Part shown: positions 1-17,000 of the stretch, piece by piece
Position numbering within the stretch: the first letter of the stretch is position 1
How the letters are laid out: each line of letters begins with the position of its first letter
Assembly (NCBI GenBank): GCA_026874595.1
Contig: CM049310.1
Location: 84,541,056-84,605,055 of the forward strand
Length of the DNA stretch: 64,000 nt
Direction: 5' to 3'
Source of the DNA: Sipunculus nudus
Lineage: Eukaryota; Annelida; Sipuncula; Golfingiida; Sipunculidae
Translations under genes and position numbers: made by a program
Notes under the pieces: generated by a model
What the model was told of the DNA's origin: nothing
Databases searched by the model: none
The model's input: only the letters and a program-made list of their open reading frames with translations

Positions 1-149
1 CAGACTGAAAGGCCAAGGACTGGCACTTTGACTTGACTGGCTTGGACTTATTCTTGTACTTAGGCTCAGACAGTGTAGACTGGACTACAAACCTTGTACA
101 TTAATACTCTTAATACAAAAATTCCCTCATTTCATGTTGTGTTTCCAAG
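1..149 (+). other. DHPS intron, 3' part
   Basis: No coding block is visible. It ends in a TGTGTTTCCAAG acceptor for exon a. Confidence 0.7.
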
Positions 150-4658
<4,509 letters not shown>

Positions 4659-4919
4659 ATGTTTTAATAATATTCCTCTGAAATATATTCAGGACTACTT
4701 ATTTGAATTTTATCTGTTTTCCACACTTCTAAAATGAAGCTAGTTTAGTCTGCAGAATTATGGTTAATCTGAGCAAACAGTATTTTTACAAAATTTATTC
4801 ATACTAATTGTCCAGGTCAACTGTGATTTTAACATCTTTTATGTTCTAAGAGGGAGTAGTTTCTGTTAAACAGAAAAGTGGTAGCCCATGTCTTTCAGTG
4901 TAAAACTAAAAATCTGCAT

Positions 4920-5160
4920 TTAAAGGAATGCAAGCCTCTGCCATGTGGGGGTCCCTAATTTGGGATGCTCCAAAAACCATGTTTGCATTCACTTATTTTG
5001 CCCATATTCCCAGATTCATTCATGCTTAAATTACTGTACATTTGTGAATATTCTTTAATGATGTTTGTGAACTCTGATCATGTGCAAGATATACACCAAA
5101 GTCGAATCAATTCTTCAGTGGCCCATTCCAAAAATGCCCTAAGAATTGAGGTTTGTTTGA
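4920..5160 (+). repeat. Dispersed repeat, copy 2
   Basis: Diverged second copy of the repeat at 2500-2850, with the same ordered blocks (GCATTCACTTATT, ACATTTGTGAAT, TGGCCCATTCC, TGCCCTAA). It lacks the CA-rich end. It lies just 3' of the DHPS stop, so it may fall within or next to the 3' UTR. Confidence 0.55.
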
Positions 5161-5329
5161 AGTTGCTGTATTTAACAGCTTTATTTATTCAAGTTGACAT
5201 AGCAGCACTCTGTATGGAGAACTGTTTACCAAAGAATATTCAGTAGGAACCCACTAAAGTCTCTCATATACTAGTAAATAACCGTTAACCAGTGAATACT
5301 AGTATCTTACTGATAATCATTTGTCAGCT

Positions 5330-5720
5330 TCAAGTTGAACTTGTGTTAAATAGATCATTTCATAGTATCTTGTTTTGACTACACTTGATCAAAGAGTATT
5401 TTGTTTTAATTACATTTGATCAAAAAGTGTCTTGTTTTAATTACATTTGATCAAATAATATCTTTTTTTATTATATTTGATCAAAAAGAATCATGATTTG
5501 ACTATAGTTGAAAATAAGTATCTTGCTTTGACTACACTTGATCAAATAGTATCTTGTTTTCACTCCATTTGATTAATGAGTGCCATGCAATAACTTCATT
5601 TGATCAGATTTTATCTCATGGTAACTGAAGTTGATCAAATAGTATCTTGTGTAAACTGTAGTTTATTTAAATAGTGCATAATATTAAATGCAACTGATCA
5701 GCTGTTGCTGTCTTTGTGAA
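5330..5720. repeat. Degenerate ~38-bp minisatellite with TTGATCAAA core
   Basis: At least eight degenerate units contain (A)CTTGATCAAA.AGTATCTTGTTTT and a TGACTACA or TTACATTTGA spacer. Weaker relatives (GGTCAAATAGAACCT) continue to about 5970, and the sequence to 6480 shows no clear element. Divergence suggests an old array. Confidence 0.7.
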
Positions 5721-6496
5721 AGCATAAAAAAATTGCACTTGACCAAACATAATTTTCTGTTAACGGCATTTTTATATATAGGATGCAATGATGATTACAG
5801 CTGTTGGTCAAATGGAAAATATGTGGAGTTGGTGACATGGAACTTTATTTGAACTGTATTTGGTCAAATAGAACCTGTATGTAATGTGGTTGGTTACTTT
5901 TATCCTGATATGAACTACTATTGGTAAATGAACCTGTGTCAACTAAAGTTGGTCAAATAGAACCTTAATTTACTTGGAATGTAGATAGGTGATAAAATGC
6001 AACTAAAGAAACAAAACCTTATATATGCAGTTAAACAAAGTGTACTTGTATTTATTGAAGTTTATCAGCTACTGATGATATGTTAATAGGTAGTTTTAAA
6101 ACTATCGTGTGTTAACTGTAGTGAACTATGAAATACATAGTGATAATTTCAGTTGATCTGTTAATTTCTAGTGTGAACTGCATTTATTAAAGCAGCATCC
6201 TGTTTACTTGCATCATTTACACATACACACACAGAAATACACAAGCATAAGTTCACAGATCAGTTTTCTGTCGTCATGAGAGAGAATGGTATTTCAGTAC
6301 AAGATTATGAACTCCGTGCACTTATAATGGTGCACCCTATATGATCATACATGGTATTTAATGCAATTTTTTTATTGGTTACATATTATTTTATAAAATA
6401 TATCATAGTCTTATTTTGTGTTCATGTGTAAGATTTATTTCTGCCCCATCCCCACTAATTTTGTACAAAAAGGAAAGACCTTTCATGCTCTTATTA

Positions 6497-9040
6497 TCCC
6501 CTTGCAACAAAGTTGCGAAAGTGATATACTAACGCCTCCGTTCATGCGTCCGACTGTCCATCCGAAATTGCCTTATAGATCAATTTCAAGCCAAACAGTT
6601 TGCCCAAAACCTTTCATCCCGCACATATGGCTTACCCACCCATGGATGAAGAAACCTATCAATTTTGAGGTCATGGGGTCAAAGGTCACAGCACCCACTT
6701 CTTGAAAAAGCTCGTTGACCCATTTTAAGCAAAACTGTTTGACCTAAACCTTTCATCTCGCACATATGGCTCACCCACCCATGGATGAAGAAACCTATCA
6801 ATTTTGAGGTCACGGGGTGAAAGGTCACAGCCGCAGCACCCACTTCTTGTAAAAGCTTGTTGATCTATTTCAAGCCAAACCATTTGACCTAAACCTTTCA
6901 TCTCGCACATATGGCTTACCCACCCATTGATGAAGAAACCTATCAATTTTGAGGTCACGGGGTGAAAGGTCCGTCCGCAGCACCCACTTCTTGAAAAAGC
7001 TTGTTGATCCATTTCAAGCCAAACCATTTGACCTAAACCTTTCATCTCACACATATGGCTCACCCACCCATTTATGAAGAAACTCATTGATTTTGAGGTC
7101 ACGGGGTCAAAGGTTATGGCCGCAGCACCCACTTCTTGAAAGAGCTTGTGGATCTATTTCAAGCCAAACCGTTTGACCTAAACCTTTCATCTCAACCATA
7201 TGGCTCACCCACCCATGGATGAAGAAACCCATTGATTTTGAGGTCACAGCCAAAGCAACCACTTCTTGAAAGAGCTTGTGGATCTATTTTTAGCCAAACC
7301 GTTTGACCTAAACCTTTCATCTCACACATATGGCTCACCCACCCATGGATGAAGAAACCTGTTGATTTTGAGGTCACGGGGTCAAAGTTCATGGCCGCAG
7401 CACCCACTTCTTGAAAGAGCTTGTGGATCTATTTCAAGCCAAACCGTTTGACCTAAACCTTTCATCTCACACATATGGCTCACCCACCCATGGATGAAGA
7501 AACCCATTGATTTTGAGGTCACGGGGTCAAAGGTTATGGCCGCAGCACCCACTTCTTGAAAGAGCTTGTGGATCTATTTCAAGCCAAACCGTTTGACCTA
7601 AACCTTTCATCTCACACATATGGCTCACCCACCCATGGATGAAGAAACCCATTGATTTTGAGGTCACGGGGTCAAAGGTTATGGCCGCAGCACCCACTTC
7701 TTGAAAAAGCTTGTTGATCCATTTCAAGCCAAACCATTTGACCTAAACCTTTCATCTCATACATATGGCTCACCCACCCATGGATGAAGAAACCCATTGA
7801 TTTTGAGGTCACGGGGTCAAAGGTTATGGCCGCAGCACCCACTTCTTGAAAGAGCTTGTGGATCTATTTCAAGCCAAACCGTTTGACCTAAACCTTTCAT
7901 CTCAACCATATGGCTCACCCACCCATGGATGAAGAAACCCATTGATTTTGAGGTCACAGCCAAAGCACCCACTTCTTGAAAGAGCTTGTGGATCTATTTT
8001 AAGCCAAACCGTTTGACCTAAACCTTTCATCTCACACATATGGCTCACCCACCCATGGATGAAGAAACCCATTGATTTTGAGGTCACAGCCAAAGCACCC
8101 ACTTCTTGAAAGAGCTTGTGGATCTATTTCAAGCCAAACCGTTTGACCTAAACCTTTCATCTCAACCATATGGCTCACCCACCCATGGATGAAGAAACCC
8201 ATTGATTTTGAGGTCACAGCCAAAGCACCCACTTCTTGAAAGAGCTTGTGGATCTATTTTAAGCCAAACCGTTTGACCTAAACCTTTCATCTCACACATA
8301 TGGCTCACCCACCCATGGATGAAGAAACCTGTTGATTTTGAGGTCACGGGTCAAAGGTCACAGACACAGCACCCACTTCTTGAAAAAGCTTGTGGACCCA
8401 TTGTAAGCAAAACTGTTTGACCTAAACCTTTCATCTCGCACATATGGCTCACCAATCAATGGATGAAGAAACCTATTGATTTTGAGGTCACGGGGTCAAA
8501 GGTCACGGCCACAGCACCCACTTCTTGAAAAAGCTTGTGGACCCACTTTAGGCAAAACTGTTTGACCTAAACCTTTCATCTCACACATATTGCCCACCAA
8601 TCAATGGATGAAGAAACCTTTCTATTTTGAGGTCACGGGGTCAAAGGTCACGGCCACAGCACCCACTTCTTTAAAAAAGCTTGTGGACCCACTTTAGGCA
8701 AAACTGTTTGACCTAAACCTTCATCTCGCACATATGGCTCACCCACCCATAGATGAAGAAACCTATCGATTTTGAGGTCACGGGTCAAAGGTCACGGCCA
8801 CAGCACCCACGTCTTGAAAAAGCTTGTGGACCCATTTTAAGCAAAACCCGTTTTTTTAAGCCAAATCATTTGATCTTGAGCTTAAGCCTCACCCACCAAT
8901 ACACATACAACTTTATGAGTTTGATGTCAAAGCTCAAGCTCACACACCTCCCCTCCTTATTTTAACACCTGCGTAATACACCCCATATCATTATGCTCCC
9001 ATGTGAGGGGATGCTCCGCTTTGCGGTGCCCTTGTTTAAT
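6497..9040 (-). mobile_element. Non-autonomous element with 130-146 bp tandem core (Helitron/Helentron-like, inferred)
   Basis: About 16 tandem units run from about 6560 to 8850. Each contains CCACTTCTTGAAA, GTTTGACCTAAACCTTTCAT, ATATGGCTCACCCACCCATG and TTTTGAGGTCACGGGGTCAA. Some units are ~130 bp because a block around GGGTCAAAGGTTATGGCC is deleted, and long and short types alternate at 7840-8370. The ends are unique and carry small hairpins: GCAACAAAGTTGC near 6504 and CCGCTTTGCGG near 9016. Read on the minus strand it begins ACAAGGGCACCGCAAAGCGG, similar to starts of other elements here. Minus-strand reading frames across the units are by-products of the repeat. Confidence 0.75.
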
Positions 9041-9184
9041 CATGAATCTTAATTTGTCCAACACTAGATAAATACTGATAAATACCAATGAAAATTTATT
9101 TACTGTTGAACAATCAGCCATTGGATATACAATTAAAAGGAATAAGGTGACAGCCGATTAAAAAGATTTATTTATTAATATCCT

Positions 9185-9880
9185 TTTTAGCCCTCTGCCA
9201 ATATAGGCTTATGGGCTATTGTCATCACCCATTACATTTATCTGGCATCTGGGCATTAATTTTTACTCTGTGAGTGGGATATCTGAAAAAGAAACATATT
9301 TCCTCCATTTCTTCAGGGCAGGTTTATAACAAGAAAATCTCAGTTAGGCTAACAGATAGGTCACCAACATACTTTTCAAGGTCAGACTTTTCAAGGTCAG
9401 AGAGCTATTTATAGAAAAAAATCTTGTGAGCAGCTGAATGGATCATTGTGAAACCTGGTGTGTTTGTTGGCCTTTAGGAACTATAACAACTGCACCACAC
9501 TGGTGGTGACACCTATAGCATCCAAATATTTATGAATTATTATTGCCTTTTTCAGGTTTTGCATTGTGAGCATGATATCTCAAAGAAAATTAAACCTAGG
9601 TACTTCACTTTTTCAGGGCATATCAACAAATTTCGAGTCAGGTTCAAGGATTGGTCAACATACTTTTTAAGGTCAAAAAGTCATTTAAAAAAAAAAAAAC
9701 TTTTAAGCAAATTTATCAGGAAACACTTGATGGATTTGTATGAAACATGTATTTATGGGCCCTGGTGATCTGTAAATACTGCACTATCTAATTGGTGTCA
9801 TCTACAATATCTGTACTACAGTAGGCAAACACGTTCTTCAGGGCAGATGTTAAGCAACAAAATCATTGTCAATCTAAAAA
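9185..9880. repeat. Diverged ~270-bp duplicated repeat
   Basis: Blocks such as TTTTTCAGGGCA, TCAACATACTTTT.AAGGTCA, TTTAT.AGGAAACACTTGATGG-like and TATTTATG recur about 270-330 bp apart. This looks like an old tandem-core repeat without clear ends. An A13 run lies near 9690. Confidence 0.5.
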
Positions 9881-9888
9881 AAATGTAT

Positions 9889-10426
9889 TTTTATACAGGT
9901 AATTCCCTATCTATCTATCACTTCTTTCACAATACTTTGAAAAGTACAACGTGCATGTCATTCAAGTTTACGACTTAAAACTAGAGACACCTGTAACATC
10001 AGTGTGATAACAAATATTAAAAACTTTGTAATGTTACCACCGATACACTGGTCTTTTGTCTGTGGGCTTTTTTTCAGCTTATGTGATATTCTAATTCAGA
10101 AAAGAATTCCCATACATGCTTAAAATCCTTTAAGATTTTGCATGTAATCTAGCAAATTTAAAGTTCCTTGTAAAGACCTTGAATTTCAGACCAAACTAGT
10201 TTAAAATCTTTGGTCTAAATACTCGCTTTTCTACCTGCTTCTGTTGACCAGGTACAGATCACCAACTCTAAGCCGGGAGATGAAGTTTTAATAGAAGCGA
10301 GACTTTTCATGGTCAGGTGAGCGCTCTGCAGGCTGTGCCCCTCCGCTGGGTTCCCAGCAAAGGAGATGATTACACACCAAGGGTGCGGTAGTCACCGGCC
10401 CTGGTAAAACCAGGTTACCTGTATAA
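9889..10426. mobile_element. Possible small TIR element
   Basis: TTTATACAGGTAA at 9889-9903 is repeated in inverse orientation (TTACCTGTATAAA) at 10415-10427, bounding about 540 bp. The right part (10240-10400) is noticeably richer in GC than its surroundings. I see no transposase. The inverted repeat is short, so chance is possible. Confidence 0.4.
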
Positions 10427-10461
10427 ATGAAAGGAAGCTTATGCTACTGCCCTGACATATA

Positions 10462-10725
10462 GTGCAGGTCCTGTCTATCAACTACATTCACTCAATTTTC
10501 CAGGACCCATCAGCTTCTTTCACTCAAATTTATAGGACGTGTTATCAGCCACTTTCATTTAAATTCCCATGACCTATCTATAAATTACTTTTATTCAAAT
10601 TTCCAGGAGCTATCTATACATTACTTTCATTCAAATTACCAAGACCTGTATCACCTAATTTCAAACTTCCCCCCAGGGCCTGTCTACTGACCATTATCAT
10701 TCAACTTCCCAGGGCCTGTCTTTAT
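10462..10725. repeat. Degenerate ~50-bp minisatellite
   Basis: Five to six imperfect units contain a (C)TTTCATTCAAATTTCCAGG core followed by ACCTATCTAT-like or GGCCTGTCTA-like spacers. Confidence 0.6.
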
Positions 10726-10778
10726 CTCAGTCTGTCCTGGATGAATTAAATAAAGAGACCGTGCTGAGAGGAGGAGCC

Positions 10779-10784
10779 TTTATT
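10779..10784 (-). promoter_or_regulatory. Candidate poly(A) signal of the minus-strand gene
   Basis: AATAAA on the minus strand, in the context CTGAAAATAAAGGC, 3.1 kb past the stop codon at 13904. It is one of several possible signals downstream of that stop. Confidence 0.35.
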
Positions 10785-13700
10785 TTCAGTACAAACATGT
10801 CAGGTACTGCCCTGTGCCACATACAAAACATACAGATGAACTATACAGTTTAATACACCAGCTTCATAAAAAAAGTCAGAAACTGTCATCACTATACGGT
10901 ACAGTACAAATGGACTTTTTTCTTCAAAACTGTGTGTTCACAGAAAGCATCTGACTCTTAGTTATCAAGAGTTTAATTCATGCCCAATGTTCCTACTGTA
11001 TCATCCTGTAGTGCACGTAAATTCACTATGGAAAGTACAAAGGATGATATCAAGGTAAAGTACCTGATGTCATGGAATGCTTGTGTTTGTCTGTTCCTGC
11101 AATAAAATTTCTAAGGTTCATTTTACTTAGGAATGTATACATGTCATGGAACTTATTAAAGAAATGGCTAAGTTATTTAGGTTAATTTCCATGTGGTCAG
11201 TGTTGTCATGTTTATTTTTTATACTACCGGTACAGATATTCTTAAATATTGATATGACAAGAGTTTGTGTGCAGGTGTATTGATATATTATCTGACCTTA
11301 TTTATTATATCTATGTACCTTTGCCAGGAAAGATGATTTCTAAGATATTCAGCAAACTCTGGGAGTAGACTTTTTCCAAACTACTGAAGTTGAAAATGTA
11401 ATCTTAATAAAAAAAATAAACCTAGTTTTTTATCCCAATATATTCATACATGATGTCCAAGGAACATACAATAATGATAATCTTAACTATAACCCAACAA
11501 CTATAGTCAAATTCACTATCGTTTGTTAATGTATGCTAATTGTCCATAAGTACAGATAAAGAGTTCATCCAGTCTTTATTCTATAAAAGACTTTTTCAAG
11601 TATTACTTGGTATCTTATAACTCATTCTATTTAGCCTACTCCAGCATGATATATATTACTACTAGCCATAATAAACAGGTTCAGTAAACTAATCTACAGT
11701 CAACATAGTAAAATAAACAGACAACTCAACAAACTGAGATCATGTATGGCATGACTGCATGAAAAAAGTATAAACAGACAAGGGGCAAAATAAGCCGTTC
11801 TCACTCGTATTAAATACATGGACCAATAAATAAATATAATAATAACACAAATCATATACAAACAAATATATACATCCATGAAATAAAATGTTAAACTGAT
11901 ATTACATGGCAGTACACATGACAGTTTAACCATTCTGGTAACAATCGTAACTTAAATGTATAAATTACTTACAACCCATTACATTATAGTCCATCAAGGA
12001 ACTACTCTCCACATATTTTTTGGTGATAATGGTTTCAAGAATTTTTTCGACAAATATCTTTCGGCCTAAGTATTTATGTAGCTGTTCTGCCATGAGCATG
12101 AACATTTGGCAGAGTATTTAAAAGTATCTACATTCTGGTTGCACAGTTTATCTTTACTATCAACTATGGATGGCAGTTTTTCCTGCACAACTGGTGGGTA
12201 CCAATGAAACCTAGATGACTTTCCAAATCTATGTTTCCAAGTGCTTTGTATGTAAGATAATAATGACATCACAAAGCTTTATTTATGATTATAATTTTCA
12301 CTCAGTGCAATCAGCGGAATACCTCCAACAACCTTTGTTTCAGTTACTTTTATGCTGTATTCTTGTACCTCATCACAAAATAAAATGTGTACACAGGTAC
12401 TAGTATGGACTATATTAAAAGTGAACTGCCATAAAAGTTGTATTATGACCTTGTTTTAAGGACCATGATGGGTATGTGTAGTTGAACAAGCTCATTACCT
12501 ATGCAAAGAGGAGAACCTAGGGTAATTTATGCAAAGTGATACAAGAAAGAATACCATAATAGCTACTATATAGGATGCTGTGCAATCTACCACAAAAAAA
12601 GTCCTCAACATACAAGAAAGAAACATAATAACAGGAGAATTAAATGTAAATAGCATTTTGACTAATACTATGCGATAAATACCAACAGGCAGAATACTGA
12701 AGCTGTTACCATTTTATGTAACTTCAGTTGGTTCAGTAGTGGTGCATATTTGACGCTTGTTTGTGAACTGCTCTTCTTTTTAACAATTTATCATCATACA
12801 ATTTGTAAAGGGTATATATCCAGCCAAAGAAATAGTGCAGAGTCGCTTACACAGTACAGAACTAAACTACTTTCAGTTCTGATGCAGCCCTTGAACTAAA
12901 TCTTTCACACTGACCAAGTGCTTACCAGATCTTGGACTTTAATGACAAATTCTAACTCTTATTAATTTGAAAATAATAGTTCTTACATTTGAAAAATATA
13001 TTTTTAATAATAAATGTATGAAAATATTTAACATGATTCAAATTTAATTTAAATCAATTTGTGATAAATTATTTCACATTAGTTAAACTTCAATTTCACT
13101 CCAAGCTGGGAATTATTAATAATTGGTCATGTAAATTTTGATTTAAATCCACTTGTTAAAACTTCTGGTGACAAGTTTTCTATTTTTTTTACAAAATTGA
13201 TAAGTCAAGGGAAGATTGAGATCCTTATTTTGCTAATTTTGATAAATTGCATACATATTTCGATCTACAGGGCCAAGGCCTGATTATGTGATGTGCCTTC
13301 TAAACTAATATCCAAAAATTTTTCTGCTAACTTTAAGTGCACTAAATACACAATAACTAAGAGGACAAATTTGATTTAAACAGCTGGGCACCATGATTAA
13401 ACCTGTCGCTGTGACTTGTACAATTTGTGCTGATCTTTTCTGAGAAAAAATGCAATTCTTTAAATCTGCAGTAAATTTATCACATGAAATATAAATAAAT
13501 GAAACAAAAACATTGATTACATCATAAGCATGGTAATAAAAAAATGTAGCCAGGTGGGAATTTTTAGCACCAGAATATAATAACAAGGGCCCTGATGTCA
13601 ATTTTTTTCTGTCTTATGAACAAAGGTGTACAACTGTTTACAAAAAATACACACTGTCATATACAACAAAAAAACCCTAATGCAAGGTTTTCCTAGAAGA

Positions 13701-13903
13701 CTGAACAACAGATCTTATATTTTATTCAGTCTAATAAATGTGCCTTGAATAAATCTATAAAAGTGAAATGTCAACACGCACAGGCTTAAGTGGATATCAG
13801 TTACAGCTTGTTTATCCACTGCCTTTATGATGACAGGGCCCCTTGAAAAAAAATTATTATTTTGTCACACAACTCAGTAGTTTGCGCTCCCATCACAAGA
13901 GGT
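10785..13903 (-). other. Probable 3' UTR or 3' flank of the minus-strand gene
   Basis: About 3.1 kb of mostly unique AT-rich sequence that lacks the repeat families filling the rest of the window. A long 3' UTR would explain this. It contains no convincing coding exon. Short reading frames at 11700-11933, 12066-12272 and 13305-13601 show no family motif. Confidence 0.35.
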
Positions 13904-14065
13904 CTACACCTGTTGATAATGTCCTCTCAGAGGCTGCAGGTCTGGGTGAATATCCTCATTACTGAGCATTTCTTCACGTATATCTGGCAATCCCAGCATG
14001 CACGAGTCTAAGGACTCTGATGACCCAGCACTTGTTATGGTTGTCTTGGTGCTGTTGGCATTGTA
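13904..14065 (-). CDS. Terminal coding exon of the minus-strand gene
   Basis: On the minus strand the acceptor is GGTTTTTCCTTGTGATTGCAG, with a good pyrimidine tract. It is followed by 53 codons (YNANSTKTTITSAGSSES, then LDSCMLGLPDIREEMLSNED, then IHPDLQPLRGHYQQV) and TAG at 13904-13906. The composition is Ser/Thr-rich then acidic, and the chain ends in a hydrophobic Val that could be a PDZ ligand. Local GC is well above the flanks. Confidence 0.6.
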   Translation of the reverse strand, partial: YNANSTKTTITSAGSSESLDSCMLGLPDIREEMLSNEDIHPDLQPLRGHYQQV

Positions 14066-17000
14066 CTGCAATCACAAGGAAAAACCAACATTAATTATAA
14101 ATAAAATTTAATTAATAAAATAGTACAACTCTCTGAAGTTGATTCAGTACTGGGTAAAACTGTTGGAACCTCCTTTTAGAGGGCTTGCTGTGTTTGTAAG
14201 GTGCCAGTGCTGGTCATGCAGTACTGAAGGGCATTAATGACAACCTTCAAATGCTCAGGACCCAAACAAGTGGGTCATCACAGTAGGGTAGTCATGTTAC
14301 TGGGGTGGTCATAACAGTAGGATGGTCAAGTAACTGGGGTGGTCCAAGCCAAGCCAAAAGAAGTACAGCTCATCGAGCAGCTACAGGTTGCTGCTGTCAA
14401 GACCTCAGCCCTGTGCGCACCTTAAGCATGTTCTCTGAGCCAACAGTCGCAGTGCCACGCCAAGCCCAGCAAGGAGCCGTAGAGGGCGCCATCTTCTCTC
14501 CTGGATTGAAGTCCTTGTTAGAAAGCTACAGCACCCACAGCCACAAAGCCCGAAGCAACCCGCATTCCCTCTACCGATCCCAGCAGCAGAGACCCAGCCA
14601 TGCCATTCGAGAACCGAACTCCATCCTTGTGAACGACCTTTACTTCGAGTTGCAAAGCCCTTTTACTTGCGATTTCGGTCATTTGGACCGTTAAACCAGT
14701 CATCACAGTAAGGTAGGCAGATTACTGGGATGGTCATTACAGTAAGATGGGCAGGTTACAGGGTGGTCATGACAGTAGGGTGGGCAGGTTAATGGGGTGA
14801 TTATCACAGTAGGGTGGTCATGACAGTAAGGTGGGCAGGTTACTGGGGTGATTATCACAGTAGGGTGGTCAGGTTACTGGGGTGGTGATGACAGTGGGAT
14901 GGTCAGGTTACTGGAGTGGTCATAACAGTTGGGTGATCAGGTTACTGGGGTGGTCATGACAGTGGGATGGTCAGGTTACTGGGGTGGTCATGACAGTAGG
15001 GTGGTCAGAATACTGGGGTGGTCATGACAGTGGGATGGTCAGGTTACTGCGGTGTAAGAAAATGAAATATACAAGAATCCCAATGGAGAATTCAGGTTTG
15101 AATAAAAACACAACATATATCAGTACATATTCTAACATAATGTACCAATAAGTGAAATCTGAACTATGAAGACACAAATTGGCAAGCAAAATGAGGCATG
15201 ATTACAGATGGGAAAAACACAGATTCATTATTTCAAGTTTTTTTAGTAAGACGTTTTTAAAATTTTAAATCAGCTTACTGTCCACGGTTTGATAATGATT
15301 GGATTAACAAATGTTTGGACTGTACTTAATTAACGATGTGTTAAGATTTGTGTCATAGCTCAGTCTAACGAGCTGCCACTAAAGCCAGAACACCATCAAT
15401 AACGCTAGGACTACATCATCATTTTCTTGGCAGAATTAACCGTTAATCATGACAGGATGGTGGATGGCTGATCAAATTCAAATTTACCTCTAGGATTATG
15501 CTGCAGTGTGCAGCCTGCAACTGAAAGATAATGGACTTGAGAATTTGGTTATGACAATATGTTGTCAGATGTCAAACCACAGCCAGCTAGGACCATCCTC
15601 TCTCCTGTGCAGGGCTATACACCTGTCAGAGTAAAACAACTCCACCCCAGGTCATCTCCAGAAGAAAGCCACCCACTAATACATATAAACAGCATTATTA
15701 TGTTAAATAGCAATTACGATGGGACGATATCCTGTGAATCAATTTTTTATATCTTTTGTGATTCAGATTGCTAACTTCCAAAATTTGATGGCAAAATGAC
15801 CAATGCACTTTACAAAAGTGTTGTGAATTGGCGTGTAACACTAACAGATCATAAAGATCTGAACCAAGCTTTGTAGAGGGTCTTACAAAGCAAGTAAGGT
15901 TACTGCGAATAAGTACCATTGTACCACTAAAGATTAATCTAGACAATATCCCTTTCCTCAAATAACTTGTACTGAAGTTAAACAAGAATGGAAATGGGTG
16001 AAAAAAATACCAAACTGGTACACATTGCTTGTAAGATACAGCAAAGGTGCTTGAATTGCTATTAGTGTAGAGTTCAGTTAAATTTGTTACTTTTCTGGGT
16101 ATTTCCTTATAACTATTACTTACCTGACATTTTCCTAGCGTTTTTCTCACTATATGGTTCATTTCTTTATTATTTACTTTATATATGCTAGGAAAATGTC
16201 AGATAAGTAATATGACCCAGAAAAGTAACAAATTTAACCGAAATCTACACTAATAGCAAATCAAGCGCCTGTGGATACAGAAAGACATTATAAAGCTACA
16301 TGACACTTAGTGGTTTCACACCTTAAAATGTGTGGAAATTTCCCAATGAACAAAGTGCCACATCAAACAGAAAATCTACATGACAAATATTGTACTTGTT
16401 TCACACCTTCAAATGTGAGTAAAATTTCCAATAAACAAAATACCAGGGCCACATCAAATTGATTAGCTGTTCAGTAATTAGCTGATAAGAGCACCAAAAC
16501 ATTCAATCTGACTTTAATAAAAAGGTTTCTGGCAAAAATCAGTAATAAGCCAAAGAGTCAAGAAAGATATTGGTCAAAATTATTTAACTCCAACAGTTAG
16601 TATTAATTTAATCACCTGGCCAAACTTGATTTTGGTTAACCAATTATGGGGACAAAATTTGGTTGAATACTTTGCAAGCATGGTGCTTTGACATTGGAGA
16701 ATTAGTTGGCTTTTATCCAATTTTGCGGTCTGTTAGCGTCCATACATTGTGAGAGCCCTGACTGAGCTAAACAGAGGCCAAAACTCATGGGTTCACAAGA
16801 CTGTCTGTCGACAAATTATTTGTACTTCAGTACCAGAAAGAGCCCAGACTGGATAGAATGATCAAGGATATAACACTAATTTAATAATGTAAAATTCCTA
16901 ATGGAAGTCTCATCCCTATTAGAAGTCAGCAAATGGAAGCATCTCGACTAGACAATAATTATTCATGATGTAGCACTTTAATTTAAATATTCAGGTTATA

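Noticed and set aside
6725-8347. Minus-strand frames repeating GWVSHMCEMKGLGQ
   Set aside because: They are products of the 130-146 bp tandem repeat. They lack flanking splice signals and have no domain.
10258-10313. Possible short exon (VQITNSKPGDEVLIEARLFMV) between a CAG and a gtgagc
   Set aside because: The splice-like edges are present, but it lies within a probable TIR element (9889-10426), has no neighbouring exon in phase and no known family.
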